Shown here piece by piece: positions 1 to 8,976 of a stretch of 64,000 nt of DNA (position 1 is its first letter; each line of letters begins with the position of its first letter). The notes below the pieces were generated by a model. The model did no database searches. It saw only the letters and a program-made list of their open reading frames with translations, and was not told the origin of the DNA. Origin of the DNA: Planctomycetota bacterium (GTDB lineage Bacteria > Planctomycetota > MHYJ01 > WSZJ01 > JACPWG01); contig JACPWG010000103.1 of the NCBI GenBank assembly GCA_016197205.1, positions 62,001-126,000 on the forward strand, in the 5' to 3' direction. Made by a program: the position numbers and the translations under genes.

Positions 1-32
1 CGACTGTGTCCGAAGTTCGTCCACGGGCTGTT

Positions 33-157
33 AGCGCCCGCGCAAGAATTACTTTACATTTCCGTGGATCGACCGATGCCTGGGGGCGCGGCCCAGAGGG
101 CCGCTCCCCCAGGAGCCTCGAGGTCCGAATCTGCGCAGTTATTTTTGCGCGGGCGCT
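33..157. repeat. Repeat family R1, copy 1 (palindromic intergenic element)
   Basis: This 125-bp element is bounded by inverted ends, AGCGCCCGCGCAAGAA on the left and its near-complement TTTTTGCGCGGGCGCT on the right. A strong internal palindrome reads GCCTGGGGGCGCGGCC, a short loop, then GGCCGCTCCCCCAGG. The right end touches the stop codon of the minus-strand gene that ends at 157. Other copies lie at 14152-14275, 24976-25108 and 49646-49792, with a partial one near 6712-6818. The stem could act as a transcription terminator or 3' mRNA stabiliser, which is inference. Confidence 0.85.
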
Positions 158-1194
158 TAGCGTTCGATCCGGAGCGCGGGGTCGAGCACTTCCCGGAGCG
201 TGGGCACCGAGAGCAGCCAGCGCTCGGACCGGTGGACCTCGGCGATGAGCGCGTAGTTTTTTTCGAGCGTCGACGGGCGGCCCGGGTCGCCGAAGGCATC
301 GCGTTCCTCGTCGACGGACGCGAAGTGGACGGCCGCGAGCGTGCGCCGGACCTCGTCCTCCGGGAGACCCGTGCGCGCGGAGAGCGACGGCAGGGACTTG
401 CCCGGCTCGGACGCGAGCGCGGCCACGGCCTGCCGCCACGCGCGCACGAAAGTCCGGAGCGCCGGGTTTCTTCCTTCGGCGGCGGGCCTTTGCACGGCGA
501 GGACATGCACGACCGGGGGCAGGTCGTCACGGGACAAAGGGAAGGTCCGCAGGCCGGCCGCCTGCGCGCGCCCGAGGAGCGGCTCGCTGAGGACGGCGGC
601 GCGGACGCGCCCGGCGAGGAGGTCGGCGAACGCGTCTTCCTGCCGCTCGTCCAGGCAGCGAAGCGTGCCCGGGGCGATGCCGGCTCGTAGCGCCCAGCCC
701 TTGAGGCTCACGAGCTGGTGGGAGCCGGCCTCCACGGCGATCTCGGTCGAGGCGAGCTGCGCCGGCCCTTCGACGCCTTGCGCGGCCACGATCGCCTCGA
801 GGCGGCCCGCCTCGGCGAGCACTGCGCCGACGAGGAGGGGGACGCCCGCGGACGCCGCGGGGAGGATGTCGCAGAGCGCCTGGAGGTTGCCGTCCAGCTT
901 TCGTTCGAGGAGGTCCTCGATTCCGCGGGCGAGGGAGGCGGTCCGGACGACCTGGACCTCGGGGTCGTCGCGCTGCAAGAAGCCGCGGTCGAGCGCGATG
1001 AGGACGGGCCAGCAGCTCGGGTGATCGCTGTACCCGATCCGGAGGGGCGGCGGCACGACCGGTGGGGCCGTGCGCTCGCAGCCGGCGGCGCAGGCCAAGA
1101 GGCACGCGAGGAAGGCGAGGGCGAGGGTGCGGGAGCGAGCCGAAGCCGGAGTGGGGGAGTGGGCGGCGGCGGGGACTCGGGCGAAGCGTTGCAT
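157..1194 (-). CDS. ABC transporter solute-binding lipoprotein, NMT1/SsuA-like
   Basis: The 345-residue protein looks like a periplasmic substrate-binding component of the NMT1/THI5/SsuA type, which bind nitrate, sulfonate, taurine or thiamine precursors. The N-terminus has a basic stretch, a hydrophobic core and a lipobox ending LLACAAGC near residue 39, so it is probably a lipoprotein. After a proline linker comes a typical opening strand (LRIGYSDHPSCWPVLIALD) and later segments such as STEIAVEAGSHQLVSLKGW that fit the two-lobe fold. The substrate cannot be named. No permease or ATPase gene lies beside it in the window, although partners could lie to the left. Its stop codon abuts repeat R1. 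Confidence 0.75.
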   Translation of the reverse strand: MQRFARVPAAAHSPTPASARSRTLALAFLACLLACAAGCERTAPPVVPPPLRIGYSDHPSCWPVLIALDRGFLQRDDPEVQVVRTASLARGIEDLLERKLDGNLQALCDILPAASAGVPLLVGAVLAEAGRLEAIVAAQGVEGPAQLASTEIAVEAGSHQLVSLKGWALRAGIAPGTLRCLDERQEDAFADLLAGRVRAAVLSEPLLGRAQAAGLRTFPLSRDDLPPVVHVLAVQRPAAEGRNPALRTFVRAWRQAVAALASEPGKSLPSLSARTGLPEDEVRRTLAAVHFASVDEERDAFGDPGRPSTLEKNYALIAEVHRSERWLLSVPTLREVLDPALRIER

Positions 1195-1385
1195 GGCGGC
1201 GGTGGACCGTCCTCAGCGAAATTGCGAGGCGGCGGGTCACTCCTCGGGCCCCGAAGGAACTTGGATTCTCTCTCCTGGAGCCTATCCGCGCCTCGGGAGG
1301 AACGCAAGCGAAAGGTGAGGGCGCGAGGCCCCTTGGAACCGCGTGCCGTAGGCGGCCTCGCCCCAAGCTCGCATGGCCCCCGACC

Positions 1386-1994
1386 TCAGCCCGTCCCCGT
1401 CGCCGGACGGCAGGCGGCGACCAGTCGCTCCAGCAGCTCCCCGTTCTGCGCGAGGAAGCTGCCGACGGCCGCGAAGAGAAACGGCAGCGAGAGGCCGCCG
1501 AGCTTCCAAGAGACGTTCGTGAGGTTGAAGCCGCCGATCGCCACGACGCAGAGCATGGAGTAGCCGATCACCTCGCGCGTGCCGACGAGGATGCCGGTCA
1601 GGGAGGCGATGAGCGCGTACGAGGAGAGCGTCCCTGCGAAGAAGCGGCGCTCGTCGCCGAGGAGGAGGCTCATGAAGGCGGCGACGACCCAGACGTTCAG
1701 CGCGGCGACCGCCCACTCCGGCGGCGAAACGGGCACGCGGAGCCAGCCGCGGCAGAGCAAGGTGCCGTATACGAAGAGGCCGGTGAGGGAGCCGATGAAA
1801 CCAGGGGGGACGAACCGGCGCCGCCGCCCCCCGAAGTGGGCGAGCAGGCGGTCGATGCCGAGGAGGGCGGGCGCGCCCGGCCAAAGGATGGGCGCGAGCA
1901 CGAAGGAGGCGACGGCGATGGCGAAGAGCTGCAGCGCAACCACCAAGAGCCGGTGATCGAGCATGGCCGCCGACAGGGTCTCGAGAAGCTCCAT
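1386..1994 (-). CDS. Polytopic inner-membrane protein of unknown function
   Basis: The 202-residue product begins MELLETLSAAMLDHRLL. I chose this ATG over an upstream one at 2081 because GGAGG lies eight bases before it. Hydrophobic stretches suggest about five membrane segments, separated by short basic loops such as GGRRRRFVPPG. I recognise no family motif. It is transcribed in the same direction as the solute-binding protein gene downstream, 191 bases away, but its sequence does not look like an ABC permease (no EAA loop), so a shared transport role is not supported. Confidence 0.65.
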   Translation of the reverse strand: MELLETLSAAMLDHRLLVVALQLFAIAVASFVLAPILWPGAPALLGIDRLLAHFGGRRRRFVPPGFIGSLTGLFVYGTLLCRGWLRVPVSPPEWAVAALNVWVVAAFMSLLLGDERRFFAGTLSSYALIASLTGILVGTREVIGYSMLCVVAIGGFNLTNVSWKLGGLSLPFLFAAVGSFLAQNGELLERLVAACRPATGTG

Positions 1995-2718
1995 CGCCAG
2001 TGCCTCCGCCGGACAGAATGCCGCCGCAAGGTTATATCGACGGAGGACGGCGGGCGACTTGAGGGGCCACCACGAAAACACCGGGGGCGCCCCCGGGGTC
2101 TCGGCGCGGGCGGGAAGGCCGGGACCGCGGGGCCCGCAACTTCAGGGTGGGATGAGCCGCGCGATGCCGGCGAACCGGTGCAGCGCAGCCCGAGCAGGGG
2201 AAGGCGGCCATTCAGTACCGCCCCACAGAATTGGACGACCAATTTCCTCGGCGACTTCGGCCGCCTGCTTCGTTGCGCTCGCTCGACGTAGTTCTCCGTT
2301 ACTACGCCTCGCTCGCGCGCCGCGCGGGCGGCCGAACTTGCCTTCGGCTATTGGTCACCGACTTCCGTGGAGCGGTACTCAAGATGTTGTCCGCCGCCGC
2401 CGGCCTCGAGACATTGTGGTGCAGGGCGTCCGCCCGGCCCCCGCTCTCGCCCGGAACGTCGGATCCTCCTCCCCGACTTCCTCTGGCCGCTCCCGCACTC
2501 CAAACGCCCGGCGATTCTCCTACGGGGCGTCCCATCGGTGCAGGCCGGAAGCCCTGCACCACAAGGAAGGGCGCGACATCGAACGACCCAGCGGGAAGTC
2601 AGGTCGCGAAGGGCCAGGCCCAAGACGCAACTCGGATCGCGCCGCGCCGCGCCGCGCCGCAACTCGGGGCGGGGCGAGAGTGCAGCGCGCGGGCCGACCA
2701 CGCAAACCGAGGACTCCC
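1995..2718. other. Non-coding stretch holding repeats
   Basis: No gene with a convincing start, ribosome binding site and protein composition is visible here. The stretch contains one complete repeat R3 (2213-2380) and a short palindrome built on GTGCAGGCCGGAAG with CCTGCACCACAAGG (about 2536-2572). The same palindrome occurs at about 7238-7270. The remainder (2381-2530 and 2573-2718) is featureless high-GC sequence. Confidence 0.6.
2213..2380. repeat. Repeat family R3, complete copy with ~30-bp terminal inverted repeats
   Basis: This 168-bp element starts AGTACCGCCCCACAGAATTG and ends with the imperfect complement of that sequence (TTGGTCACCGACTTCCGTGG followed by AGCGGTACTC), so it has inverted ends of about 30 bp. 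Its interior matches 16745-16883 almost base for base over about 135 bp. It carries no transposase. It therefore looks like a small non-autonomous, MITE-like element. The second copy lacks the right terminal repeat and forms the 3' end of a roadblock gene. Confidence 0.85.
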
Positions 2719-4860
2719 TTACGGCGTGGCGGGCGGCCGCGACTGCGCGTCCCCGTTAGGACGTTGGCCGCTGACCATGGCTTTCATCTCCTCGAGGCCG
2801 CGCCGGATCGACTCTTCGACGGTCGCGAGCGTGACGTGGGTCGCCGTGCCGGCAGCGCCCGCAGCACTCGCAGCGGCAGCCGCCGAGACCCCCGCCAGCG
2901 CCTCGGCCCGGTCGCGCGTGATGTCGCGCATGAATCCCTGCGGTACGCGTTCCAGGCGCGCACGCGCGTCGTCGTCCCAGACCAAACCACTCACGGTCCC
3001 AGTCACCTCCGCGGCTGCTGCCGCGGTTGCGGTCGCCGGCGCCGCTACGCTTGCGCCGGCCTTCGCGCCGGCGTGCGACTTTGCCACCGCGAACGGGCAG
3101 ACGGCGCCCGAGCCCGTCCCCGCGCCGCCGCCGCCGGCTGGGTCCACCGCCGTCGGTGCAGCAGCCGTTGCCGCCGAACTCGAAGTCCCAGCCGACGCGC
3201 TCGCCGCAGCAGCGGCCGCACCCACGCCCGCCGCCCCGGCCTTCGCACCCCCGCCGCTCACCGCCGGCTCGTCCGCGAGGTCCCCCGACCCGCGCTCGAC
3301 CTCCTCCTTCGTGATCACCTCCAGCCGCCGCACCCGCGCGGTCTTCTCGAGCCGGGCCTTCAATCGCCGCCGGTCGTACCCGTTCTCGATCCGGCCGAGC
3401 GCAAGCCGCGCCTCGGTCGTCCACTTGAGCTTCACGCCGTCAAAGGCCTCTTCCTCCTCCAGGCCGCCCTCCAGCGGCGACAGGGTCTCGATCGCGCGCC
3501 GATCCACGGACGTGAAGCGTTCTCCCGGTCCTTCGCACACGGAGCACGTCGCCGGCCGCTCGCCCCGTACCGAGTGGCCGCAGTGGTCGCAGATCCAGGT
3601 CGCCTCGTCGCCGAAGCTCGCGCGCGCCAGCGCGATCCGCTCCGCCGAGATCCCCATGGCCCGCACGGCCCCTTCCGGCAGGATCGCACCCACGGCCCCG
3701 TCGATCACGACGTTCGTGACGACCGAGTGGCCGCGCTCCATCGCGTAGCGGTGGATCGCCGTCTGCGCGATGCCCCGCACGTGCACCGGCACCCTCTCCA
3801 TGCGCTTCTTGGCCTCGTCGGTCCAGACGATCGAAGCCGCGGCCTTCACGTCCGTGGCCGGGACGTGCTTCCCGCTCGAGAGCAGCACGTTCACGTTCGC
3901 GAGCCGAAGCAGATTTTCCGTGTTCGACCCGATGTCCATCTCGTCGTCGGAGTGGACGCCGATGCGACCGAGGACCAGCAGCCACGGCTTCTCCCGCCGC
4001 ACGTACTGCAGCACGCGGTCGAAGGCCTTGCCGTCGAGCAGCGTCGTCTTCAGGTCCACGCCCTTGTCCGCGGCCAGCGCCTTCGCGACCTGCAGGTGGG
4101 ACTGGTAGATCTTCGCCAGGCCGGTGTCGATGATCTCCTCGTGGAGCTTCTCCTGCTCCTTGAAGCGGAAGATCTTCGAGGCCTTTTCGTCCAGGACCTT
4201 CACCACGCCGTTGAAGACGGTGTAGTGCAGGTAGGGGTCGTAGACGGCCACGGCTTCGACCGGTCGTGCGAGCGCCTTGCCCAGCTCGAGCGCCGTGAGC
4301 AGGCCGGCGAAGGACTGCGGGCTGCCGTCGACGCCGACGATGATCGCGCCCGTCTGCTCGGCAAGGGGCCGGACGTCCTTGACCACGAGCGTGTCGACGC
4401 GCACGCGGCGTACGACGCGCTCGCACACGCTCCCGAGCTGGCTGTCGCGGGTCGCTCCCATGCCCAGCGCGCCCAGGACGACGAGGTCGCAGTCGCCGGA
4501 GCGCAAGTCGTCGACGATGACCTGGAAATTGCGGCCGTCGTAGGTCCGCGCGGAGGCTGCGACGCCGGCCTCGGCGGCCTTTTTCAGGAGAGGGTCGATG
4601 TAGCAATCGGAGACGAGGCGGAGGCCGAGCGTGATCAGGCTGTCGTGGATCTTGCGCTGCCGTTCCAGCTCGCGCTCTTCGAGGTACTCGTCCGGCAGCG
4701 TGTACTCCATCTGCTTGAAGCGGATGTCGTGGAGTTTCGCGGCGTAGGCGTGGCTGCCCACAAGGGAGGCGCCGAAGGCGCGGGCGACGGCGACGGCGAT
4801 TTCGACGGCGGCGCTGGAGTGGTCGGAGTTGTCGACAGGGACGAGGATCTTCTTGTACAT
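2719..4860 (-). CDS. Tandem UspA protein fused to PCP_red-like domains and a zinc ribbon
   Basis: The 713-residue protein starts at an ATG preceded by GGAGG five bases upstream. Residues 1-165 and 170-330 are two UspA folds: MYKKILVPVDNS opens the first and VVLGALGMGATRDS is the nucleotide-loop region. Around 345-395 (WTDEAKKRMERVPVHVRG) is a domain resembling PCP_red, the C-terminal domain of light-independent protochlorophyllide reductase subunit B. Weaker copies lie near 482-530 and 630-690. A four-cysteine zinc ribbon sits at C424, C427, C439 and C442, and residues 560-660 are Ala/Gly-rich. UspA proteins act in stress responses; the role of PCP_red in such fusions is unknown. A divergent promoter lies upstream. 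Confidence 0.85.
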   Translation of the reverse strand: MYKKILVPVDNSDHSSAAVEIAVAVARAFGASLVGSHAYAAKLHDIRFKQMEYTLPDEYLEERELERQRKIHDSLITLGLRLVSDCYIDPLLKKAAEAGVAASARTYDGRNFQVIVDDLRSGDCDLVVLGALGMGATRDSQLGSVCERVVRRVRVDTLVVKDVRPLAEQTGAIIVGVDGSPQSFAGLLTALELGKALARPVEAVAVYDPYLHYTVFNGVVKVLDEKASKIFRFKEQEKLHEEIIDTGLAKIYQSHLQVAKALAADKGVDLKTTLLDGKAFDRVLQYVRREKPWLLVLGRIGVHSDDEMDIGSNTENLLRLANVNVLLSSGKHVPATDVKAAASIVWTDEAKKRMERVPVHVRGIAQTAIHRYAMERGHSVVTNVVIDGAVGAILPEGAVRAMGISAERIALARASFGDEATWICDHCGHSVRGERPATCSVCEGPGERFTSVDRRAIETLSPLEGGLEEEEAFDGVKLKWTTEARLALGRIENGYDRRRLKARLEKTARVRRLEVITKEEVERGSGDLADEPAVSGGGAKAGAAGVGAAAAAASASAGTSSSAATAAAPTAVDPAGGGGAGTGSGAVCPFAVAKSHAGAKAGASVAAPATATAAAAAEVTGTVSGLVWDDDARARLERVPQGFMRDITRDRAEALAGVSAAAAASAAGAAGTATHVTLATVEESIRRGLEEMKAMVSGQRPNGDAQSRPPATP

Positions 4861-4948
4861 CGGGCCTCCGGGACGAGGAAGCTGTTTCCGCGGCGGAAGG
4901 GCGCGGTCCGCGTCGCGTTCGAAAGGGGCACGAAAACGAAGGGGGCGA

Positions 4949-4977
4949 AGTATAGCGCAAGGGGGAGGGGCTGTCCA
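4949..4977 (-). promoter_or_regulatory. Sigma70-type promoter for the UspA fusion gene
   Basis: On the minus strand TGGACA and TATACT are separated by 17 bp, with the -10 box about 90 bases before the start at 4860. It faces the promoter of the divergent REC-PAS gene, so the two genes share a regulatory interval. Confidence 0.6.
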
Positions 4978-4984
4978 GTTGGCG

Positions 4985-5013
4985 TTGACTCCGCGGGGCG
5001 ATGCGGGCATAAT
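4985..5013 (+). promoter_or_regulatory. Sigma70-type promoter for the REC-PAS gene
   Basis: TTGACT and CATAAT are separated by 17 bp. The inferred transcript has a leader of about 120 bases before the GTG start at 5144. Confidence 0.6.
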
Positions 5014-5143
5014 CGTGCCTCACGACGGAGCCAGGGCCGGGCAAGGGTCCCCATCCGTACGGGAACGGATTCGCGGAAGGGGACCCCGGGGGAAGCGGAC
5101 GGGCCGTGTCGAGCGCGGCGAGTCGCCGTTGGAGGTCCCCCGA

Positions 5144-6559
5144 GTGCCCGAGTCCCCGCGGATCCTGATCGTCGACGACAGCGCGACGATGCGCGTCAAG
5201 CTGTCGGTTCACTTCCGGGAGCGCGGCTGGCGGTCGCTGCCCTGCGGGAATCCGGCGGAGGCGCTGGCCCTCCTGGTCCGGGGCGGCGTCAACCTCATCA
5301 TCTCCGACGTCGACATGCCGCAGATGGACGGCATCACCTTTCTCCGGACGGTGAAGGCCGACCCGCGCACGGCGCCCCTGCCCTTCGTGATGTACTCGGC
5401 GGTGTTCGAGGTTCCTGCCTGGGCCGATCAGGCCTACGCCGCGGGGGCGGCGGTCTGCCTGCTGAAGCCGATGGAACCCACCCGCCTCCTCGACGAGGTC
5501 CTGGCGGTGCTGGAGGGACGCGCGTCCCAACGCGGCACCGCGGTGGTGGCCGCCGCGCCCCGGAACGGCGAGCCTACGGTGAATACCCTACCCGGGAGCC
5601 GGCCGGCCGGCGAGTCGGCGCAGGCGGTCGAACTCCGACCTCCGCTCCCTCCGGACGTTTCACCCGCCCCACCTGTCGAAAACCTCCCCCCGCCCGCGGC
5701 GCCGGTCGCCGGCGCTCCCGCCTCCACGTCCGTCGACGCCGCAGCGAGCGACGCGCCGCGGGTGGAGGCGGTGGACATCGCCGCGCTCGAACCCGCCCTT
5801 CTGGAAACGCTCGAGGACCACGAGGCGTTCGTACTCGCCCGCGAAAGGGACCTGCGGGAGAGAATCGCCACCGGCCTTTCGGGCGCGGCCTGCGTCCTGG
5901 ACCCGCGCGGCGCGATCCGGACGGTCATGGGCTGCTTCGACGCCTGGTTCTCGGGCGGCCGCTCCGCCGAGGGCCGCCCCTTCGCCGACGTGGTCCCGCT
6001 CCGCTCCCGCGAGGACGGGGCGGGCCCGAGCGCCTGGGTGAAACCGGCGCCCGAGTCCAGACGCTTTCGCGCCGGCGTGTGGGCGCAGGATGGGCGGTGG
6101 ATGGAGTTCGACGTGTCGACCGCCGGCGTGGCCGGAGAGCCGGGGCAGCCCCCCGACACGCTCGTGGTGCTCCGCGACCGGACGTTCGAACGGCGCGTCG
6201 AAGAGGAACGCCGGGAGGCGGAAATGCTCGTCACGGCCCTCGGGGCGGGCGTGCTGACCCTCGACGTGACGGGTCGCGTGCTCCGGGCGAACGCGCTTTT
6301 CGCCGTGCAATTCGGGTACACGGCGGAGGAGCTGGTCGGGCGCTCAGGCCGGCCGTTTTGGGGACCGCCGGGAACGCCCCACTCTTACGAAGCGATTTTT
6401 CGCTCCGCCCTTTCGAAGGGGTTCGACGGCGTCGTCGCGGCCCAGCGAAGGGACGGAACCTCGCTCCGCCTCCAGCTGAAAGCGGTCGCGATCCTCGGCG
6501 AGCAGGACGTCCCGGTCGGCACGCTCTGGATCACGCGGCCGGAGGCAGGGGGGACTTGA
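5144..6559 (+). CDS. Response regulator with N-terminal REC and C-terminal PAS domain
   Basis: The 471-residue protein starts at GTG 5144, chosen because GGAGG lies eight bases upstream and the receiver fold begins at once (PRILIVDDSATMRVKL). Residues 5-122 are a receiver domain: acidic pair D11/D12, phospho-acceptor D55 in SDVDMPQMDG and K108 in LKPME. A Pro/Ala-rich linker of about 75 residues follows, then a weak sensor-like region (about 215-350) and a clear PAS domain near residues 365-465 (LGAGVLTLDVTGRVLRANAL). I see no kinase H-box, GGDEF, EAL or DNA-binding domain, so output is probably by protein contact. No histidine kinase is adjacent. Confidence 0.82.
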   Translation: MPESPRILIVDDSATMRVKLSVHFRERGWRSLPCGNPAEALALLVRGGVNLIISDVDMPQMDGITFLRTVKADPRTAPLPFVMYSAVFEVPAWADQAYAAGAAVCLLKPMEPTRLLDEVLAVLEGRASQRGTAVVAAAPRNGEPTVNTLPGSRPAGESAQAVELRPPLPPDVSPAPPVENLPPPAAPVAGAPASTSVDAAASDAPRVEAVDIAALEPALLETLEDHEAFVLARERDLRERIATGLSGAACVLDPRGAIRTVMGCFDAWFSGGRSAEGRPFADVVPLRSREDGAGPSAWVKPAPESRRFRAGVWAQDGRWMEFDVSTAGVAGEPGQPPDTLVVLRDRTFERRVEEERREAEMLVTALGAGVLTLDVTGRVLRANALFAVQFGYTAEELVGRSGRPFWGPPGTPHSYEAIFRSALSKGFDGVVAAQRRDGTSLRLQLKAVAILGEQDVPVGTLWITRPEAGGT

Positions 6560-6827
6560 GACTTCAGAATTGAGAATTGAGATTTTGAGATTTTGAGATT
6601 TTGAGATTTCGGGACTGGTCTAACACGCAGCGCCGGACCGCGACCGGGAGGGAGCGGCCGGAGGGGAGGCCTGGACGCTCGGGGTTCCTGGTGGTCCGTT
6701 GACGCAGTCCAGACACGATGCCTGGGGGCGCAGGCCGGCCCGCGCGCATCGCCACCTGAGCTGCGACTTGCCGTGACTCGGCGGACGAGGCTGTCCGAAG
6801 TTCGTCAACGGGCCACTCGGAAGGCGG
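6560..6827. repeat. Intergenic stretch with short tandem repeats and a partial R1 element
   Basis: Right after the REC-PAS stop is an AT-rich run in which the unit GAGATTTT is repeated about four times (6576-6608), preceded by two GAATTGA units. Further on, a degenerate R2 end occurs near 6635-6655. A partial R1 copy follows at about 6712-6818, recognisable by ATGCCTGGGGGCGC and by GTCCGAAGTTCGTC, which is also found at bases 8-21. Confidence 0.6.
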
Positions 6828-7160
6828 CTACTTCTGCTTGAATTTCCCCTCCAGTTCGTGGAACGAGCCGTCGATCGCCTTCCCCAATTTCTGCTCCAGC
6901 TCGTTCGCCGCCGCCTCGCCGCGGGCCTTCGCACGCTCCAGCTCGTCCACCGCCAGGGCCTTGCCCACTTCGGGATGCGCCGCGTAGTCGAGAAAGCCCC
7001 AAGCGCGCACGTCCACGTAACTGTTCTGGAAGCCGTTTTCGACGCGCTTGACGACCCGCATCCCCTCGGGCGTCCGGATCACGTGACGCGTGAAGGTGAA
7101 CCAGGCGAGGGCGAGCACGGCCACGCCGAGCCCCAGGGCGAACGCCTTGATCTTTTTCAC
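6828..7160 (-). CDS. Small single-pass membrane protein with coiled-coil tail
   Basis: The 110-residue product starts at a GTG (VKKIKAFALGLGVAVL), preceded by GGAGG nine bases away; no ATG start fits. Residues 3-22 form one membrane helix. The outer part contains a strand-rich middle and a charged helical tail (residues 70-110, rich in E, K and A). I recognise no family, and DUF4230-like or other stress-type assignments would be guesses. It is monocistronic and faces away from the peptidase gene at 7489. Confidence 0.6.
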   Translation of the reverse strand: MKKIKAFALGLGVAVLALAWFTFTRHVIRTPEGMRVVKRVENGFQNSYVDVRAWGFLDYAAHPEVGKALAVDELERAKARGEAAANELEQKLGKAIDGSFHELEGKFKQK

Positions 7161-7488
7161 GACGGCCGGCCTCCATGCACGAAAGTACGGCGGGTCCCAA
7201 GGGCCCGTAAAGGAATAAGTCCGGCACCCACGCCAGTCTGTGCAGGCCGGAAGGCCTGCACCACAAGGGCCTCTTCCCTCCGACGAAAGTGCTGATCCAT
7301 GAGTCATTCCTTTAGGGATCCCAACGGCAGGATGATACCACTCGCGCTTCCCAGGGTCAACGCGCCCCCGGCCGCCCCGGACAGCCCGGCGCTTCGTCGC
7401 GTTGACACGGGTCGCAGCCGCTGCTAGACTTGCCGCCGCTGGACCAAGCCCGGATCGCGCAAGTAGGAGTCTTCGCGAGGAAGTCTCG
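7161..7488. other. Divergent intergenic region with a short palindromic repeat
   Basis: This interval separates two divergent genes. It holds the palindrome GTGCAGGCCGG / CCTGCACCACAAGG (about 7238-7270), shared with about 2536-2572, and the promoter for the peptidase at 7402-7430. Nothing else is recognised. Confidence 0.6.
7402..7430 (+). promoter_or_regulatory. Sigma70-type promoter for the secreted HEGGH peptidase
   Basis: TTGACA and TAGACT are separated by exactly 17 bp, a near-consensus promoter. The ATG at 7489 lies about 58 bases downstream of the -10 box. Confidence 0.75.
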
Positions 7489-8976
7489 ATGTACACGGCG
7501 AACCCCCGCTCTCGCCCCTTGCGGGCCTTGCTCGCCGGCGCCCTCGCCCTGTCCGCGCTGGCGCTCCCGGCCGCCCGGCTCGCCTCGGCGGACGCGGTCG
7601 AGTTCAAGAACGGCTCCCGGCTCGAGGGGCGCATCATCTCCGAGAGCGACGACGAGGTGAAGTTCACCACCGCCGACGCCGGCACGATGACCCTGCGGAA
7701 GCGCGACCTGAAGCTCATCGAACGCGCGGACAAGGACGCCGTGAAGGCCGACTTCGCACGCCAGGCCGCCGCGGCCGCCGCGCTCCAGCCGCCGAAGGCC
7801 GACGCCCACGCGCGCCTCGCCGAGTGGGCCGCCCTCCACGGCCTGAGAGACGAGGCCGAGGCGGAGTGGGAGAAGACGATCGCCGTCCAGCCCGACCACG
7901 CCGCCGCGCACGCCGCGCTCGGACACGAGAAGGTCGGCGGCAAGTGGCTCCCCGCGGACGAGGCGAAGCGCGCCCAAGGGCTCGTGAAACGCGACGGCAA
8001 GTGGATCCCGAAAGCGGACGCGGAGAAACTCGACCGCGGCCTGGTCCTCGTCGACGGCAAGTGGATGACCCCCGACGAGGCGAAGACGGCCAAGGGCCTG
8101 GTCAAGGTGGGGGACCGGTGGGTCACCGCGGCCGAGGCGGCCGAGGCCGAAAAGAAGGCGAAGGCCGACGCGGAGCGCAAAAAAAAGGAGGAAGAGGCGG
8201 CCAGGAACGCACGTCACGACGCGAAGGAGGACGAGGCGCTCCTGAAAGAGCTCGCAGCCGGCTTCAAGATCACGCCGGGGGAGTTCTACCGGCTCGCGAC
8301 GGACGTGGAGGACGCGAAGTTCGCGACCGACCTCGTGACCTCCATGGACCGCTTTTTCCCGACCTACAACGACACTTTCGGCGTGAAGGCCTCGCCGAAG
8401 AAGCTCCTGCCCATCCTCGTCTTCAAGGCGAAGCCCGCCTACGAGGCCTGGTGCCGGGCGAAGGGCTCCCCGCCGGGCGGTTACGGGACCTACCTGAACG
8501 GCCACCCGCAAAAGCCCGCGGTCCTGTACTTCGACACGGATCTCCGCGCGACGCTCTACACGGCGCGCCACGAGGGCGGGCACCAGTTCATGCACCAGTT
8601 CGTGCGCGACGACGGCGGCGCCTGGTTCCACGAGGGGTTCGGGACCTACTTCGAGCCCGACGTCGAATGGCGGAAGTACCCGCACGTGATGGACCCCGTC
8701 CGCGCGGCGCTCCGCGGCGGGAAGGCGTTTCTGCCGCTCGCCGACCTGATCTCGAAGTCCAGCTCCCTCATGGCCGGCAACCAGGAAATGGTCTACGGCG
8801 AGGGGGCGACGATCCACTGGTACCTGCTCACCGGGGCCGGGGGCAAGTACAAGACCGCCTACCAGGAGTTCCTGCGGAAGGGCTCGATCGACAGCGTGCC
8901 CGCGCTCGAGAAGGCGCTCGGCGTGAAGCTGCCCGACCTGGAAAAGGAGTGGAAGGAGTTCGTGCTGGCGAAGTGA
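7489..8976 (+). CDS. Secreted HEGGH metallopeptidase-like protein (DUF1570 type)
   Basis: The 495-residue protein has a signal peptide (residues 1-34) and starts at an ATG preceded by GAGGA. After export comes a small beta domain resembling those that open many planctomycete secreted proteins (VEFKNGSRLEGRIIS). Four tandem 20-22 residue units around 148-215 follow, each with GKW or DRW and an EA-rich helix, then a charged coiled-coil (215-250). The C-terminal half is a gluzincin-like peptidase with HEGGH at 361-365 and a candidate third ligand E382 in WFHEGFGTYFE, as in DUF1570 proteins. The substrate is unknown. The tandem GKW units are a distinctive feature that could bind the wall or a partner. 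Confidence 0.78.
   Translation: MYTANPRSRPLRALLAGALALSALALPAARLASADAVEFKNGSRLEGRIISESDDEVKFTTADAGTMTLRKRDLKLIERADKDAVKADFARQAAAAAALQPPKADAHARLAEWAALHGLRDEAEAEWEKTIAVQPDHAAAHAALGHEKVGGKWLPADEAKRAQGLVKRDGKWIPKADAEKLDRGLVLVDGKWMTPDEAKTAKGLVKVGDRWVTAAEAAEAEKKAKADAERKKKEEEAARNARHDAKEDEALLKELAAGFKITPGEFYRLATDVEDAKFATDLVTSMDRFFPTYNDTFGVKASPKKLLPILVFKAKPAYEAWCRAKGSPPGGYGTYLNGHPQKPAVLYFDTDLRATLYTARHEGGHQFMHQFVRDDGGAWFHEGFGTYFEPDVEWRKYPHVMDPVRAALRGGKAFLPLADLISKSSSLMAGNQEMVYGEGATIHWYLLTGAGGKYKTAYQEFLRKGSIDSVPALEKALGVKLPDLEKEWKEFVLAK

Noticed and set aside
33..157. R1 palindromes as possible tRNA or structured RNA genes
   Set aside because: No tRNA cloverleaf, T-loop GTTCRA box or CCA end is present, and the structure is a simple long palindrome that recurs between unrelated genes.
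1963..6573. A 1536-codon open frame on the plus strand
   Set aside because: It is antisense to the UspA fusion and overlaps the REC-PAS gene in another frame. Its composition (Arg- and His-rich low complexity) and lack of any domain mark it as a shadow frame of high-GC sequence.
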